IMG/VR virus record: IMGVR_UViG_3300042924_006566
Location: 92,625-156,624 of that record
Strand: one strand, 5' to 3'
Length of the DNA: 64,000 nt
Source of the DNA: a virus
Shown: in pieces, positions 48,931 to 59,005 of the stretch
Layout of the letters: the number at the start of each line of letters is the position of its first letter
Position numbering within the stretch: the first letter of the stretch is position 1
The notes under the pieces: model-generated
Seen by the model: only the letters and a program-made list of their open reading frames with translations
Told to the model about the DNA's origin: nothing
The model's database searches: none
Program-made: the position numbers and the translations under genes

Positions 48931-49466
48931 GGCCTTACTCCGTAAGATCCGTAGTTGAAGGCAGCAGGATCGTTGAACTGACCGCGCTGATAGTGTGCAT
49001 TGTCTTTGCGCAATTCTAAAACAATAGTGTAACTAGAGTTGGCAACCTGACCTCTTGTGCGAATAGCAATATCACCATTGTTGTTTGCCGTTACTGTAGG
49101 ATTGTGCATTGAAGACCAACTTCCGGTTATGTCATACTCGCCACCACCTTGCAATAAAAAGATTGGAACACCATCAGCAGCCGTGGCGCTTATGTTATTT
49201 GCCCAATATAATTGTACATCACCGCCACTGGTATCAGTTTCAAACCAACAACGAGTTATAGACAAACCATAGTATGGTAATGCACCAGTGTTGGCTGCCG
49301 ATGACAATAAATTCGCTTTCGATGTATCCATTGCACCAGAAAGTGTGTTTGCTTGAATTCTACGAACATTATCTTCTTGACCGGAACCATCAAATTCTCC
49401 GGTCAATTTGATAACAGCAAATTGCGTATCATCTTTTAATACTTGATAAGAAAATCTATTTGGCAT
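48927..49466 (-). CDS. Conserved structural protein (head region)
   Basis: 179 residues, beta-rich (FSYQVLKDDTQFAVIKLTGE; LSITRCWFETDTSGGDVQLY; IAIRTRGQVANSSYTIVLEL), a profile of a small beta-sandwich decoration or head-completion protein. Such a gene occupies the gp21-gp20 interval in several aquatic T4-like phages. Starts ATGA-coupled. No direct evidence of virion location. Confidence 0.7.
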   Translation of the reverse strand: MPNRFSYQVLKDDTQFAVIKLTGEFDGSGQEDNVRRIQANTLSGAMDTSKANLLSSAANTGALPYYGLSITRCWFETDTSGGDVQLYWANNISATAADGVPIFLLQGGGEYDITGSWSSMHNPTVTANNNGDIAIRTRGQVANSSYTIVLELRKDNAHYQRGQFNDPAAFNYGSYGVRP

Positions 49467-49478
49467 TTTTATTTCCTA

Positions 49479-49676
49479 TTATTGTTGTTCGCCACTGGTA
49501 TCAGTATCGACTTCTATTGTTTCTTCTGGCTTGGAGAAAAAATTTTTGGCAACTTCAATTTTGTGTGTTTCAATATGATTCAAAACTTTATCTTGTAGAG
49601 CCGCATAAAATGCATCTCTCATATTTTTTGCATCATCTTCGAAAGCATAATCTATAATAGCTCGTGTATTTGGCAT
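49479..49676 (-). CDS. 67: Small prohead core protein gp67-like
   Basis: 65 residues at the T4 gene 67 position between gp20 and gp21. The pattern RAIIDYAFEDDAKNMRDAFY then LQDKVLNHIETHKIEVAKNF agrees with the short core proteins of cyanophages. Core proteins help set head length and are removed in maturation. The name rests on size, position and pattern. Confidence 0.7.
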   Translation of the reverse strand: MPNTRAIIDYAFEDDAKNMRDAFYAALQDKVLNHIETHKIEVAKNFFSKPEETIEVDTDTSGEQQ

Positions 49677-49686
49677 TTTTAACTCC

Positions 49687-51378
49687 TTATAATATACGTT
49701 TCAATTTACTAAAGGTATTCTCTAGCTTCAAATCAGCTTCAGGTTTTTGTTGAACTTGTTGCTGTGTTTGTCTATTTTGTGTATCAGATTGAATTTCTGC
49801 CGTTTGAGCTTGTTGTTCCAATTCTACTTGACCCATCATTTGTGCTTGAGCGACTTGGTTAGTAACTTCAGTCGGTAAACCTAAACCTTCTTGTTTTTCT
49901 TTATCTATTTCAGATTGCATTTCTTTAATTTGATCGTCAGTTAAACGCAATACATTTCTCTGAATCCATTTTTGAGAGAAATAACGACCTGTATATGCAT
50001 CGATTGAACTTAAAAGTTGCAATCTGTTTGTCATTAATTCTGCTTCTTTTAATTCAGAAAAATTATTGTCTTTAATAAAATCATAGTATATGTATTCTTT
50101 AAAAATATCCCATTCTTCGGCTGTACATATTCCTTTTAAAACACACTGCACTCTAAGTGCTTGGTCAAATACATCCGAAAACTTATTGCGTAATCTATCG
50201 ACAAATTTTGAAAACTTTAGTTCATCTCTTGTAACTTCGGCAACCCGACCAATAGAAAAACCTTGATTTGGTTCCAGTCTAGATACAGGTACATTTAATG
50301 ATTTATATAGTTTCTTTTCGAAATATTTAACATCTTCCAATTCACCCAAGTTTTGACCGCCTGGTAATGTTGTGATTTCTGTGCCTTTGCCACCTTCTCT
50401 GCGCGGTAACCAGAAGTCTTCCATCATTGACAGGAATTTACGGTCATCTCGTACTTCACCGGTGTTTGCATCATATACAAGTTTATTTTTATACTTAATC
50501 ATAATGTCACGAAGATATTGTTCCGCCTTTAATTTGGGCAGATTACCTACATCAATATAGAATATTCTTCTTTCCGGTGCGCGTGAAATACGGTAAATAA
50601 CAGTAGCATCTTCAATCATGCGCAATTGGTTCAATGGTTTAATTGCCTTGTGCAGATAAGAAAGTACAACTGCACGGCGTGAATCCATTAATCCAGAAAC
50701 AACAGAAATAATAGAATCTGTTGTTATGCGTACACCAACTGGTCCATAATTTGAAGAACTACCTGAAACTACTTTATCATTATAAATGTAATACTCATTA
50801 ATTGTTTTCATTGTTTCCACACCGGTGCGTTCATCTTTTTGTTTTCTGATTTCTCGCACTTTACGGAGTTTGCGTGGATCAATATAACGCAATTCTTTGA
50901 TACCTTGATCAGGTGCTGTCTTATCAATAATAATATGATAAAACATACGACCGTCAATATAGTATCTTCTAAACATATCTTGCGCCATATTATTATAATT
51001 TAAAAGACGCAAAACGGTTTGAAATTCTTCTTTGATTGCTTTCTTAATACGATCAGGTTGTTTCAAATTATCTAAAACAATATCAATAATTTTACCATCA
51101 TCGTCTTGACAGATAGCTTCATTAACAATATCATCGATTGCCGATTCAATTTCTGGTTGCATTGCCATTTCACGATAACGAGATATTAACTCGACTTCAT
51201 TTTTTGCGGTACCATCTAAATCAACATAGGTACCATAATAGGCAGCAGATTGTATTGTTAATGCCCCATCGTCCGCAGCCGGTGGTGCAAAAGATTGTTG
51301 AACAGCCTGTACTTCTTCACTATCCTTGTCACGGGATATAGTGAATCCGAACAGAGAAAATTTATTATTTGTTGCCAT
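49687..51378 (-). CDS. 20: Portal vertex protein gp20
   Basis: 563 residues (T4 524). FSLFGFTISRD start, AAYYGTYVDLDGTAKNEVEL, REMAMQPEIESAIDDIVNEA and MIKYKNKLVYDANTGEVRDD match gp20 of marine T4-like phages. A twelve-fold ring forms the DNA entry and docks terminase gp17 and neck proteins. The C-terminal 60 residues are Gln-rich. A terminator-like hairpin lies upstream. Confidence 0.95.
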   Translation of the reverse strand: MATNNKFSLFGFTISRDKDSEEVQAVQQSFAPPAADDGALTIQSAAYYGTYVDLDGTAKNEVELISRYREMAMQPEIESAIDDIVNEAICQDDDGKIIDIVLDNLKQPDRIKKAIKEEFQTVLRLLNYNNMAQDMFRRYYIDGRMFYHIIIDKTAPDQGIKELRYIDPRKLRKVREIRKQKDERTGVETMKTINEYYIYNDKVVSGSSSNYGPVGVRITTDSIISVVSGLMDSRRAVVLSYLHKAIKPLNQLRMIEDATVIYRISRAPERRIFYIDVGNLPKLKAEQYLRDIMIKYKNKLVYDANTGEVRDDRKFLSMMEDFWLPRREGGKGTEITTLPGGQNLGELEDVKYFEKKLYKSLNVPVSRLEPNQGFSIGRVAEVTRDELKFSKFVDRLRNKFSDVFDQALRVQCVLKGICTAEEWDIFKEYIYYDFIKDNNFSELKEAELMTNRLQLLSSIDAYTGRYFSQKWIQRNVLRLTDDQIKEMQSEIDKEKQEGLGLPTEVTNQVAQAQMMGQVELEQQAQTAEIQSDTQNRQTQQQVQQKPEADLKLENTFSKLKRIL

Positions 51379-51404
51379 ATTTCTTTCTTTTCAATTACAA
51401 AATC

Positions 51405-51436
51405 ACAAAAACATAAAGGAGGGCAAAATGCCCTCC
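51405..51436 (-). terminator. Terminator-like hairpin after gp19
   Basis: Eight-bp stem GGAGGGCA/TGCCCTCC with a short loop, followed on the minus strand by TTTATGTTTTTG. No late promoter is evident between it and gp20, so some read-through is expected. Confidence 0.65.
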
Positions 51437-51451
51437 AGAATTATATAACAA

Positions 51452-51994
51452 TTAAGTAGTAGTATTTGTTTCCCACCACTGATATGCAAAGGTTGCCGTA
51501 TATTCTTCGATTGTATCATTTGAAGCCCAATCTAAATCAATTGGAGCAACATCGACAGGGAATAAGCCAACAAACTTGTAAGTCTTTAATGTTTCGCCAG
51601 TTTTGCCATATTGTGTAACCAAAGCATCAACCGAATAACCTGTTGAATTTTGTGCAACATTATTGCGAACATTAGTTGAGTGACTATTGATTGCATTCAA
51701 CCAAGATTCTAATGAATTGCGAACAACAAAGTCTTCATCGTTGATGATTGTCAATGTCCAATCAGCAAAACTTCTGTTACCAGGAAATTTCATTTCGCGA
51801 CCAAAGTAAAAGACTGGTACAGTACCAATTGTTGAACCTGGTAACTGTGCCGCTTTGGCCATGAATGTTACTTTCTGACCGGCTGCAGTTGAGTTCGTTG
51901 CGACTGTTGGAAAAACTAGAGACACAGAGAATAGATTGGGACGAGCACCGTCACCAATCATATTTGCTCTAAATTCTGCTACGTTAAATGCCAT
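51452..51994 (-). CDS. 19: Tail tube protein gp19
   Basis: 180 residues (T4 163). MAFNVAEFRANMIGDGARPN, VTFMAKAAQLPGSTIGTVPV, PGNRSFADWTLTIINDEDF and YTATFAYQWWE are characteristic of gp19. It stacks as hexamers inside the sheath. Directly follows gp18. Confidence 0.93.
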   Translation of the reverse strand: MAFNVAEFRANMIGDGARPNLFSVSLVFPTVATNSTAAGQKVTFMAKAAQLPGSTIGTVPVFYFGREMKFPGNRSFADWTLTIINDEDFVVRNSLESWLNAINSHSTNVRNNVAQNSTGYSVDALVTQYGKTGETLKTYKFVGLFPVDVAPIDLDWASNDTIEEYTATFAYQWWETNTTT

Positions 51995-52015
51995 TATTTT
52001 CTCCTGTTATCGTTT

Positions 52016-52023
52016 TATTTATT
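52016..52023 (-). promoter_or_regulatory. Late-promoter-like AATAAATA before gp19
   Basis: One mismatch from TATAAATA, 22 bases before the gp19 start, overlapping the gp18 stop. Confidence 0.4.
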
Positions 52024-53725
52024 AGGCCGCACCAACGATTGTTGTGAAGTCGACACCTGTTCCAACGGCAACGAAGTTCAGCTGAATGTAGTTGGTTGAA
52101 CGAGCAGGCTTGATATAAATGTCACCAACAAAACGATTGCTGTCGATAACTTGTGCGGTATTATTTGTTCTGTCACAAACAATCTTGAAATCAGTAATAC
52201 CACGGCGACCTTGAACATCTCGCAAGAATGGAGTTACCAAAGATACAAACTGAGCTCTTGTGAATTCATCGTTTAATTCAAACAACGAGTATTGAGCAGC
52301 ATTTGAAATTGCCTTCTCTAATACCAAGAACAGTCTACGAACATTAATTCTGTCGAAAGCAGAAGGTTTTGATTGCAGTGTCTTATCTCCAAACAGTACT
52401 GTTCCTTGGCCTGGGAAAGAAACTACTGGATTTACGCCGGCTGAATATAGAACATCCCGACTCGTTTTGTTTGGATTCCATGCCAACTTGATGCAATTTT
52501 TGATTGCACCACGGTTGAAACCGGCTGGAGAGAACCAAGGATCTTTGATTGTGTCGGTATACACACAGAGTCCAGCAATATCACCGTTCATCGGTATCCA
52601 ACGATACACATTGTTGTATTTGTCAAACTGATATTTCCAACCAGAATCCGCAACAACATAAGATGAAGATCTATTCAAACTATTCAACCAGCTTTGAATA
52701 TTTGATGTTTCGTTTCCAGCTTGATTGACAACTGAAGAATAAGGAGGAGAAACAAACGCTACACAATCTTTGCGAACAGAAACAATGTTATCAATCACAT
52801 GTTGTTGTGTTGCATAAGGAGCATCTCCAGTCAATACCAAAGAAATATCTATAGTTTCTTTGTTACTGAATAGATCAAAAGCTGTATGTAAGTTTGATGA
52901 ACTTGGTGTCTCATCTGTTCCGTTTGATAATGTTACCGAAACGGTGGATGTTGATGTGCGAGCAAAAGTTGTGTTTGCCGCCGACAGACCCCAAGTTGCG
53001 TTTGTGTTTGCATAGTCAACTGGATCGGTTGCAAAAATATAATTTGAGTTATTGAATATTAACTGTTTATAGTAATTGGTTGTTCCGTTGATTGTTGCAT
53101 CGACAGCTTTTGAAACAAATGGGTATGTTTCTAACACTGTACCGGCGGCACCGGTGAATAAACCACCTGTGTCAACAACAATAATATGCATTTCATCATT
53201 GCTTCCGTTTACTGAAGATGCATAATCTGAAGTGCCTGGAGCTGCTGTGAAATAGTTTTTATAAGACCAAGCATTGAACAGAGTGGTATTTGAACTGTCA
53301 AATACTTCAATTGTTAACGAATTTCCTAACGCACCTGGATATCTTGCCATGAATGCGCCATAGTTGTTCGAATTTGTGTTATTTAAATAAGAGACCTCAA
53401 AAACATCTTCATTTTTTACTTGTACATTAGTTACGGAAGTATTTGCATCAGCATTCTTTGAGTTTGCACCAACAGCACGAACAACACTGAGATTGTTTCC
53501 ATATGCCAAAAAGTTAGCAGCTGTGAAAAAAGACACGGCTGAATTGGAATCTGGAGTACCAAATGTTTTGGTTAAAGTAATTTCACTATCAATTAATTTT
53601 ACTTTTTCGGCAGGACCCCATTTGAATGTGCCTGCTGTTGCACCAGCGGTTGTCAGTAACGAAGGAACGACAGTTGTAAGATCAACTTCTGTTACATTTA
53701 CGCCTGGAGAGATTTGAAATGCCAT
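52022..53725 (-). CDS. 18: Tail sheath protein gp18
   Basis: 567 residues. SPGVNVTEVDLTTVVPSLLT at the start, TAGTFKWGPAEKVKLIDSE, later FSPAGFNRGAIKNCIKLAWN and FKIVCDRTNNTAQVIDSNRF are sheath hallmarks. Contracts to drive the tube through the envelope. Shorter than T4 gp18 (659), as in cyanophages. A late-promoter variant lies 54 bases upstream. Confidence 0.95.
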   Translation of the reverse strand: MAFQISPGVNVTEVDLTTVVPSLLTTAGATAGTFKWGPAEKVKLIDSEITLTKTFGTPDSNSAVSFFTAANFLAYGNNLSVVRAVGANSKNADANTSVTNVQVKNEDVFEVSYLNNTNSNNYGAFMARYPGALGNSLTIEVFDSSNTTLFNAWSYKNYFTAAPGTSDYASSVNGSNDEMHIIVVDTGGLFTGAAGTVLETYPFVSKAVDATINGTTNYYKQLIFNNSNYIFATDPVDYANTNATWGLSAANTTFARTSTSTVSVTLSNGTDETPSSSNLHTAFDLFSNKETIDISLVLTGDAPYATQQHVIDNIVSVRKDCVAFVSPPYSSVVNQAGNETSNIQSWLNSLNRSSSYVVADSGWKYQFDKYNNVYRWIPMNGDIAGLCVYTDTIKDPWFSPAGFNRGAIKNCIKLAWNPNKTSRDVLYSAGVNPVVSFPGQGTVLFGDKTLQSKPSAFDRINVRRLFLVLEKAISNAAQYSLFELNDEFTRAQFVSLVTPFLRDVQGRRGITDFKIVCDRTNNTAQVIDSNRFVGDIYIKPARSTNYIQLNFVAVGTGVDFTTIVGAA

Positions 53726-53778
53726 TTTATTCTCCTTGAAATATTATGTTCTTTTGGCAGTTAGAATACCATACTGAA

Positions 53779-53786
53779 TATTTATG
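53779..53786 (-). promoter_or_regulatory. Late-promoter-like CATAAATA before gp18
   Basis: One mismatch from TATAAATA, 54 bases before the gp18 start. Confidence 0.5.
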
Positions 53787-53797
53787 AAAGGCTGGAT

Positions 53798-55507
53798 TTA
53801 CAATCTTTCCATTAGTTTTTTGATGGAACTTGTATAAACTTCGCCGCCATTTGCAACTTCCCAAACATCTCCATCCATTATTTCGAAATCGTGTTCCAGT
53901 CCGTCTTCAATTAATGGAGCCGGCAACATCAAATCATCAACTTGATTCATTTTTTCCAACTGAATTTGTTTTCTTATGTCGTGATTGACAATTTCTTTGA
54001 AATATTTTTGAGTCGCCACCCATGCAAAAATGACTAGACTCATAACCAAATCATCGTTTGCACCTTCGGCAGCCTTGAAAGAATTCTTTTGTTGTTCAAA
54101 AGTTGTCAATTCTGAATAGGTGTCGAAATCATGTATGACCAATTTGTCACCTTCAATCAAAGTTTTTAGATTAGAACAACCAATGGCTTTGACTTGAGGT
54201 GACATTTTCAGTCCCATTTGTATACCACGAGCAAAACCGGCAGACAACTGTTGCGGTTGTTTGTTGCCGGTATAAATTTTCCACAAATTTTCATATTCGA
54301 AATCTGCATGTAATGAATCTGCAACTTGTGGATTATTATTAATTTCTACCAAAATATATGCATCATTATACATTCTGGCTGCATTATAGATTATTGTAGG
54401 AAAAAGTATTGGGGTTACAGACGAACTTGCATACGAAGCCACTTGTTTATATGGTATAGATGAGATATCAATTACCTGAAATGCGGAACAATCTAGATTT
54501 TTACCTTCGGAAACATCGACACAGATACAATATAGATGATCCGTTTTAGATCCTTCACTTTCTTTTTGTGGCATCTCATAGATTTTTAACGCATCATGTA
54601 CAGCAATAGGATCTCGGTAACTGATAGTCTGTAGTTTGTAACCAGAAATTAGTGTGTTGGACGAACCTAAGAACTCGGTTTCGAACTCTTGTCTGAATTG
54701 TCGTTCAGATGTATTTCGAATTGTTTCTTCTTTCCAGGCCTCATCCCGACCTGGCACCATCGACCAATGGATCTCAAATGTTTTATAGTTGTTTCTTTTA
54801 TTGATGGCATCCATCCATAATTTATAGAACAGATTCATGCCATTAGGAGTGGAAACAATTATAATTTTAGTGGTTTTACCAGAAGATATTACAGGATAAA
54901 CTGAATTAAAGAATTCTTCAGCAATATTATTAGGTACGAATGCAAATTCATCTAAGAATACTAAATTGAATGCGCCGCCTCGGATGGCTGAACTTGATGT
55001 TGATGCAGCCATAATTTTCGAACCGTTTTCAAGTTCAACATTACCTTTATTCCAAACAACAACACCTTGCTGCAACCAGACTGGTAAATTTTCATATGCA
55101 AGTTGAAATTTAGCCAAGATATCTCTAGCCAAAGAACCTTTATTGGCAAGAACCGCTATGTTTTGTGTGTCGTTAAAAATTGATACCCAAAGTAAGTATG
55201 CAACTGATGTGGTTGTTTTACCAACCTGACGAGGACATTTTGTTATTGAGAAACGATTATTGTGATAAACACTAATCATTTGTTTCTGGAAATCCCACAT
55301 TTTGAATTTCATTAAACCAACATCAACGTTGACGATGGTCACATAATTTTCAGCAAAATATATGGGATCTTTTGAACACTTGATATACTCATCGATTTGT
55401 TCTTGAGTATATTCAACCTTCACTCCTGCTTTTTTCAGCAGTGGATTGTCTCGATAAGTTTCTTTTGAACCTAAATCATAGTCTTCAATTTCATCATCAA
55501 CGATCAT
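53798..55507 (-). CDS. 17: Terminase large subunit gp17
   Basis: 569 residues (T4 610). ATPase motifs: Walker A CPRQVGKTTTS near 98, Walker B LVFLDEFAFV near 183, coupling IVSTPNGMN near 222. Nuclease domain: CVDVSEGKNLDCSAFQVID near 325 and the C-terminal GANDDLVMSLVI with acidic residues. It packages DNA into the prohead through gp20. Confidence 0.96.
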   Translation of the reverse strand: MIVDDEIEDYDLGSKETYRDNPLLKKAGVKVEYTQEQIDEYIKCSKDPIYFAENYVTIVNVDVGLMKFKMWDFQKQMISVYHNNRFSITKCPRQVGKTTTSVAYLLWVSIFNDTQNIAVLANKGSLARDILAKFQLAYENLPVWLQQGVVVWNKGNVELENGSKIMAASTSSSAIRGGAFNLVFLDEFAFVPNNIAEEFFNSVYPVISSGKTTKIIIVSTPNGMNLFYKLWMDAINKRNNYKTFEIHWSMVPGRDEAWKEETIRNTSERQFRQEFETEFLGSSNTLISGYKLQTISYRDPIAVHDALKIYEMPQKESEGSKTDHLYCICVDVSEGKNLDCSAFQVIDISSIPYKQVASYASSSVTPILFPTIIYNAARMYNDAYILVEINNNPQVADSLHADFEYENLWKIYTGNKQPQQLSAGFARGIQMGLKMSPQVKAIGCSNLKTLIEGDKLVIHDFDTYSELTTFEQQKNSFKAAEGANDDLVMSLVIFAWVATQKYFKEIVNHDIRKQIQLEKMNQVDDLMLPAPLIEDGLEHDFEIMDGDVWEVANGGEVYTSSIKKLMERL

Positions 55508-55926
55508 TCTTTATTGCCCTTGAGTAATTTATTCAAGTCAGCCGAACTTCCAACAAAAATGGCTTTGTCAATTTTTGTATCACCTTCTTTTTTATTGGAC
55601 TTATCCATATCACGCATCTGTTTTTGTATATTCAAAAGTTCTTTATTGGCATCAACCATGTTTTTCAACAGAGTGCCATAAACTTCAAATGCTCTAGGAT
55701 GTTGTCCTGCCTTAGCTATCTCCAGTATTTCTGACATAGCTTCTTTACCTTGATCTATGATATCCTGAAGATTATCTTTAGATTGCTGATATGCATCTTC
55801 TAGGTCTTCTTTAAGATCCGAATTTGCAATTGATTGATTGTCCTTGATAGCCGGAAGTATTTCTGTTTTTTGTTCCGTGGGCATCACATCAAATATTTTT
55901 TCCATGTTTTTATCAAAAGTATTCAT
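55504..55926 (-). CDS. 16: Terminase small subunit gp16
   Basis: 140 residues (T4 164), helical: FDKNMEKIFDVMPTEQKTEI, DAYQQSKDNLQDIIDQGKEA and AFEVYGTLLKNMVDANKELL. It modulates gp17 and recognises DNA for packaging. ATGA overlap with gp17. Confidence 0.93.
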   Translation of the reverse strand: MNTFDKNMEKIFDVMPTEQKTEILPAIKDNQSIANSDLKEDLEDAYQQSKDNLQDIIDQGKEAMSEILEIAKAGQHPRAFEVYGTLLKNMVDANKELLNIQKQMRDMDKSNKKEGDTKIDKAIFVGSSADLNKLLKGNKE

Positions 55927-55938
55927 AATTTAATTAAC

Positions 55939-56901
55939 TTATTCGCCTTCAGTAATTGTTGTCGTTATTAATTTAGAAATTGTATTTCCTTGCAGATCAA
56001 TTTCAACAAATTGATTTTCAGGTGTTTGATATGACGAAAACATATAACTTGCCAATGATCTTGAACCAATAATTGGAAGTGTTGACATGAAATTTCCATT
56101 AATATTATTTAAGTAAAGTGTATTATTATTCCAATCTGTTACAGAAGCTGTTGCTGAAGCTGTACCCAAACTATAACCTTGATACACCATTTCGTTAAAT
56201 TGATAATCACCGTAACCTGTATTGGCACTCATATTAAATCTAACAACATCATCTTGTGTAATTTTATTATTTATTGTTATAATTGAATTGGTGATTACAT
56301 TTGAGGTGGTTCTTTCACCAAAGATATATCCTTTGATTGTGAAACTTAAAGTCCAAATGATTGTTCTGGTCTCTGAATCGCGATTACCTTCATATTCAAT
56401 TTCTTGTGTAGCAGAATTTAAAATAATTGGAACTTCTTTAACTATACTCATTTCTGGTATCATATCAATTTTTACTGTATAGTCTGGTGTAAAGTTGGAA
56501 AGTATTCTTTCTATTAGTTGTGTGCCATCTTCTATGTTTCTTACATACAGATAAAGATTGAAATCGAAATCGTATGGAACAGGATTGTATTGGGATATTA
56601 ATGTTGATGCGTTACCAGCAAAATTTCTGACATTAGTATTTAATTTTCTATCAGTATCATATGCCAAACCCGTCATTTCAAATGACAATCTTGGTAAAGT
56701 GATTTGAGTTTTTTTATCTAAATTTGGATCTGTTTCCAGTCTTTTTACATACAATTCTTTTGGTGCATATGAAATAGGAACAAGAATTCTTTCTTGTTCT
56801 GTTAAATTTTTATTGTATCTAACTAATGTTAAATTATTAAACAGATTACCAAAAGCAATAACCAGTTTTCTAATTGAACGATTGTATTGTATGGCACTCA
56901 T
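55939..56901 (-). CDS. 15: Tail sheath stabiliser / completion protein gp15
   Basis: 320 residues. RKLVIAFGNLFNNLTLVRYN, RILVPISYAPKELYVKRLET and QITLPRLSFEMTGLAYDTDR are the gp15 signature; the C-terminal part is longer than in T4. gp15 caps the tail and joins it to the neck. Starts four bases inside the gp14 end. Confidence 0.9.
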   Translation of the reverse strand: MSAIQYNRSIRKLVIAFGNLFNNLTLVRYNKNLTEQERILVPISYAPKELYVKRLETDPNLDKKTQITLPRLSFEMTGLAYDTDRKLNTNVRNFAGNASTLISQYNPVPYDFDFNLYLYVRNIEDGTQLIERILSNFTPDYTVKIDMIPEMSIVKEVPIILNSATQEIEYEGNRDSETRTIIWTLSFTIKGYIFGERTTSNVITNSIITINNKITQDDVVRFNMSANTGYGDYQFNEMVYQGYSLGTASATASVTDWNNNTLYLNNINGNFMSTLPIIGSRSLASYMFSSYQTPENQFVEIDLQGNTISKLITTTITEGE

Positions 56902-57779
56902 AGATTTCCAAACGGATTCGTTTCACTGAAGTCAAGTATATTATTTGCTTGATCTTCAATGTATTTGTTTTCGAAATTTTCATTTGGTGATACATCATCT
57001 AAAGGATTATATGTTGACATGAAATATGCAGCACTGCTTGAAGCACCTTTGATGATTGTATTTGGTAAAAATTCACCATAGATGTTGCTCAAATTAATCT
57101 TCTTGTCAACTGCATTCCATTCTTGTACAACACCTGTTGCAAACGCATTATTTTGTGTACCATCATTAGATTGAAATGCTATTTCTTTTTGTGTGTAGTT
57201 ACCTGAACCAGTAGTTACGGTATATTGAATTGTATAAGAAGATTGTGTTGCAACATCATCGATTTCTTCAATACCTGTATCAATAATTTCATGTGAATAC
57301 TTAAACTTCTCTAACTCTAATTCGTAGAAATATGGTATTTTTCTGCCTAGAGTGAAGAAATCTTTTGTATGATTTGTGAATTTAATTTCGTATAATTCAC
57401 CTGTACCATTTAAGAAGGGCACATAAATCAAATCACCTTCTCTAGGTCTAGTGAATGTATTTTGTGGAACTCTTTGTGCGAAAGAACGCTTCGAAATAAT
57501 AACAGTAACATTGTTTTTAATTTCGAGTCCAAATTTACTAAAGAATTCTCTTTCGCCCATATACTCAAGTGAATTCGAAAGGTAGAATTCTACAGGAAAA
57601 GCTGATCTGAATTTCTTAACGGGATCTTCACCATATAACAAATCTCTTGCCGTATCATTGTCATTAGGTAAATAGTATGCATCGAAGCCCATAATTTTTA
57701 TGGACTCGACAATTAAATCTTCTACAACTCTTTGTTCGGTGATTGAGTTGTAGTTATTAAAATAAGAACTTGTTGCCAT
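56898..57779 (-). CDS. 14: Neck protein gp14
   Basis: 293 residues (T4 256) in the conserved 13-14-15 order. Near the start, VEDLIVESIKIMGFDAYYLP and RDLLYGEDPVKKFRSAFPVE, then GREFFSKFG-type and PRPREGDLIYVPF segments follow the gp14 pattern. It completes the head-tail neck with gp13. The gene ends four bases inside gp15. Confidence 0.9.
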   Translation of the reverse strand: MATSSYFNNYNSITEQRVVEDLIVESIKIMGFDAYYLPNDNDTARDLLYGEDPVKKFRSAFPVEFYLSNSLEYMGEREFFSKFGLEIKNNVTVIISKRSFAQRVPQNTFTRPREGDLIYVPFLNGTGELYEIKFTNHTKDFFTLGRKIPYFYELELEKFKYSHEIIDTGIEEIDDVATQSSYTIQYTVTTGSGNYTQKEIAFQSNDGTQNNAFATGVVQEWNAVDKKINLSNIYGEFLPNTIIKGASSSAAYFMSTYNPLDDVSPNENFENKYIEDQANNILDFSETNPFGNL

Positions 57780-57782
57780 TGT

Positions 57783-58559
57783 TTAATTTAGATAGAATTC
57801 TAATGGAGGACCAAAATCTCTTTCCATTTTATCTTCTAATTCTTTTATTTCTTCTTCGGCTTCTTGGAATATTTTGTCACCATTTAACATGACACCGCCC
57901 GGCAATTGAATACCACTAAATTTTTTCAGATTGGAACCCCAATTTCTCTTGATTAGAGCTGTTGCATATTCTTTTAACCAACGATCATTCCACATGTCTT
58001 GGTATACATTTGGATTTAAAGTTGCGTAACATTCTGCAACAACTACTGTACCAACAGGTGCTTGTGATGATCCCCAAGCCCAATCGATATTGAGTCTTCT
58101 CATATGACGATTGTATCGAATTGGAATTTCTCCAGTAAACAATTGTTCCAACATACGAAGATGTTGTTGGGTCATTGTATAATTGATATAAGATGCTGCG
58201 GTAAAATCATACAATTCATTTAGTCGCAACTGATATCTTAAATCAAACATATTGATTGTTGCACTAGAATCTTGAATTGGAAATATGCGCGTTACACCTA
58301 CAATCTCTAGGGAATTGTTTGCATCATCGAGAACAACCGAAGGATCTAAATTGATATATTTGTTATCGATATCTGTTTGTGTTACAGATTTAATAAAATA
58401 TATTTTTTGTGTACCATCAGTATGTCGATCAATAAAATATTGCAAAGCATCATCCACACGATCTTCTACCTGATCATCATCAACATTAATGTCAATAACT
58501 GGAAAACCAAGTCTTCGTAGACAGTAATCTTTGAACTGATCTCTTGTGGTGATCGACAT
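57783..58559 (-). CDS. 13: Neck protein gp13
   Basis: 258 residues. FKDYCLRRLGFPVIDINVDD and QVEDRVDDALQYFIDRHTDG start the protein; LRMLEQLFTGEIPIRYNRHM and MNRLNIDWAW-like sequences follow. gp13 seals filled heads and binds gp14. Three bases separate it from gp14. Confidence 0.92.
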   Translation of the reverse strand: MSITTRDQFKDYCLRRLGFPVIDINVDDDQVEDRVDDALQYFIDRHTDGTQKIYFIKSVTQTDIDNKYINLDPSVVLDDANNSLEIVGVTRIFPIQDSSATINMFDLRYQLRLNELYDFTAASYINYTMTQQHLRMLEQLFTGEIPIRYNRHMRRLNIDWAWGSSQAPVGTVVVAECYATLNPNVYQDMWNDRWLKEYATALIKRNWGSNLKKFSGIQLPGGVMLNGDKIFQEAEEEIKELEDKMERDFGPPLEFYLN

Positions 58560-58608
58560 TTAAAATCCTTTGGTATTTAATATATTCCGATTATGAATTA
58601 ATTTCTGT

Positions 58609-58977
58609 CTAAGTAATTTGTTGAACAACTGTCCAAGAAAGTGAATTTTCATCCCACATATAAATTTTACCATCATTTGGTGTTGGAACAGGAGGTTCCC
58701 ATCGGCATATATCTTCATTCAAAACCCAACTATTATAGGGTTTAGGTGGTATGAATGCATCACGAATTGAATCATAACTAAATCCAATACCAGCAAAATT
58801 CTTACGAATATTACCATTGTAACTAGTTTGAATCCAGTTTCCACCGAATAAGTCTGTACAAAATTGGCGCCCTCGCATTTCTTGCTCAACACCAAATTCA
58901 TCTAATAGTTCTGCATTGTTAACAACAATTACTTGAGTTACTGTCGAATCTGTATCAATTTGTGCAAAATGTGCCAT
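58609..58977 (-). CDS. Conserved structural protein near fibre genes
   Basis: 122 residues; MAHFAQIDTDSTVTQVIVVN, WIQTSYNGNIRKNFAGIGFS and DAFIPPKPYNSWVLNEDICR are well known in cyanophages and other aquatic T4-like phages as a small virion-associated protein. The tandem Trp/Pro-rich end (WEPPVPTPNDGKIYMWDE) may bind a fibre. No biochemical function assigned. Confidence 0.8.
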   Translation of the reverse strand: MAHFAQIDTDSTVTQVIVVNNAELLDEFGVEQEMRGRQFCTDLFGGNWIQTSYNGNIRKNFAGIGFSYDSIRDAFIPPKPYNSWVLNEDICRWEPPVPTPNDGKIYMWDENSLSWTVVQQIT

Positions 58978-59005
58978 CTTCTATGTTCCCCCTAAAATCT
59001 TGTTC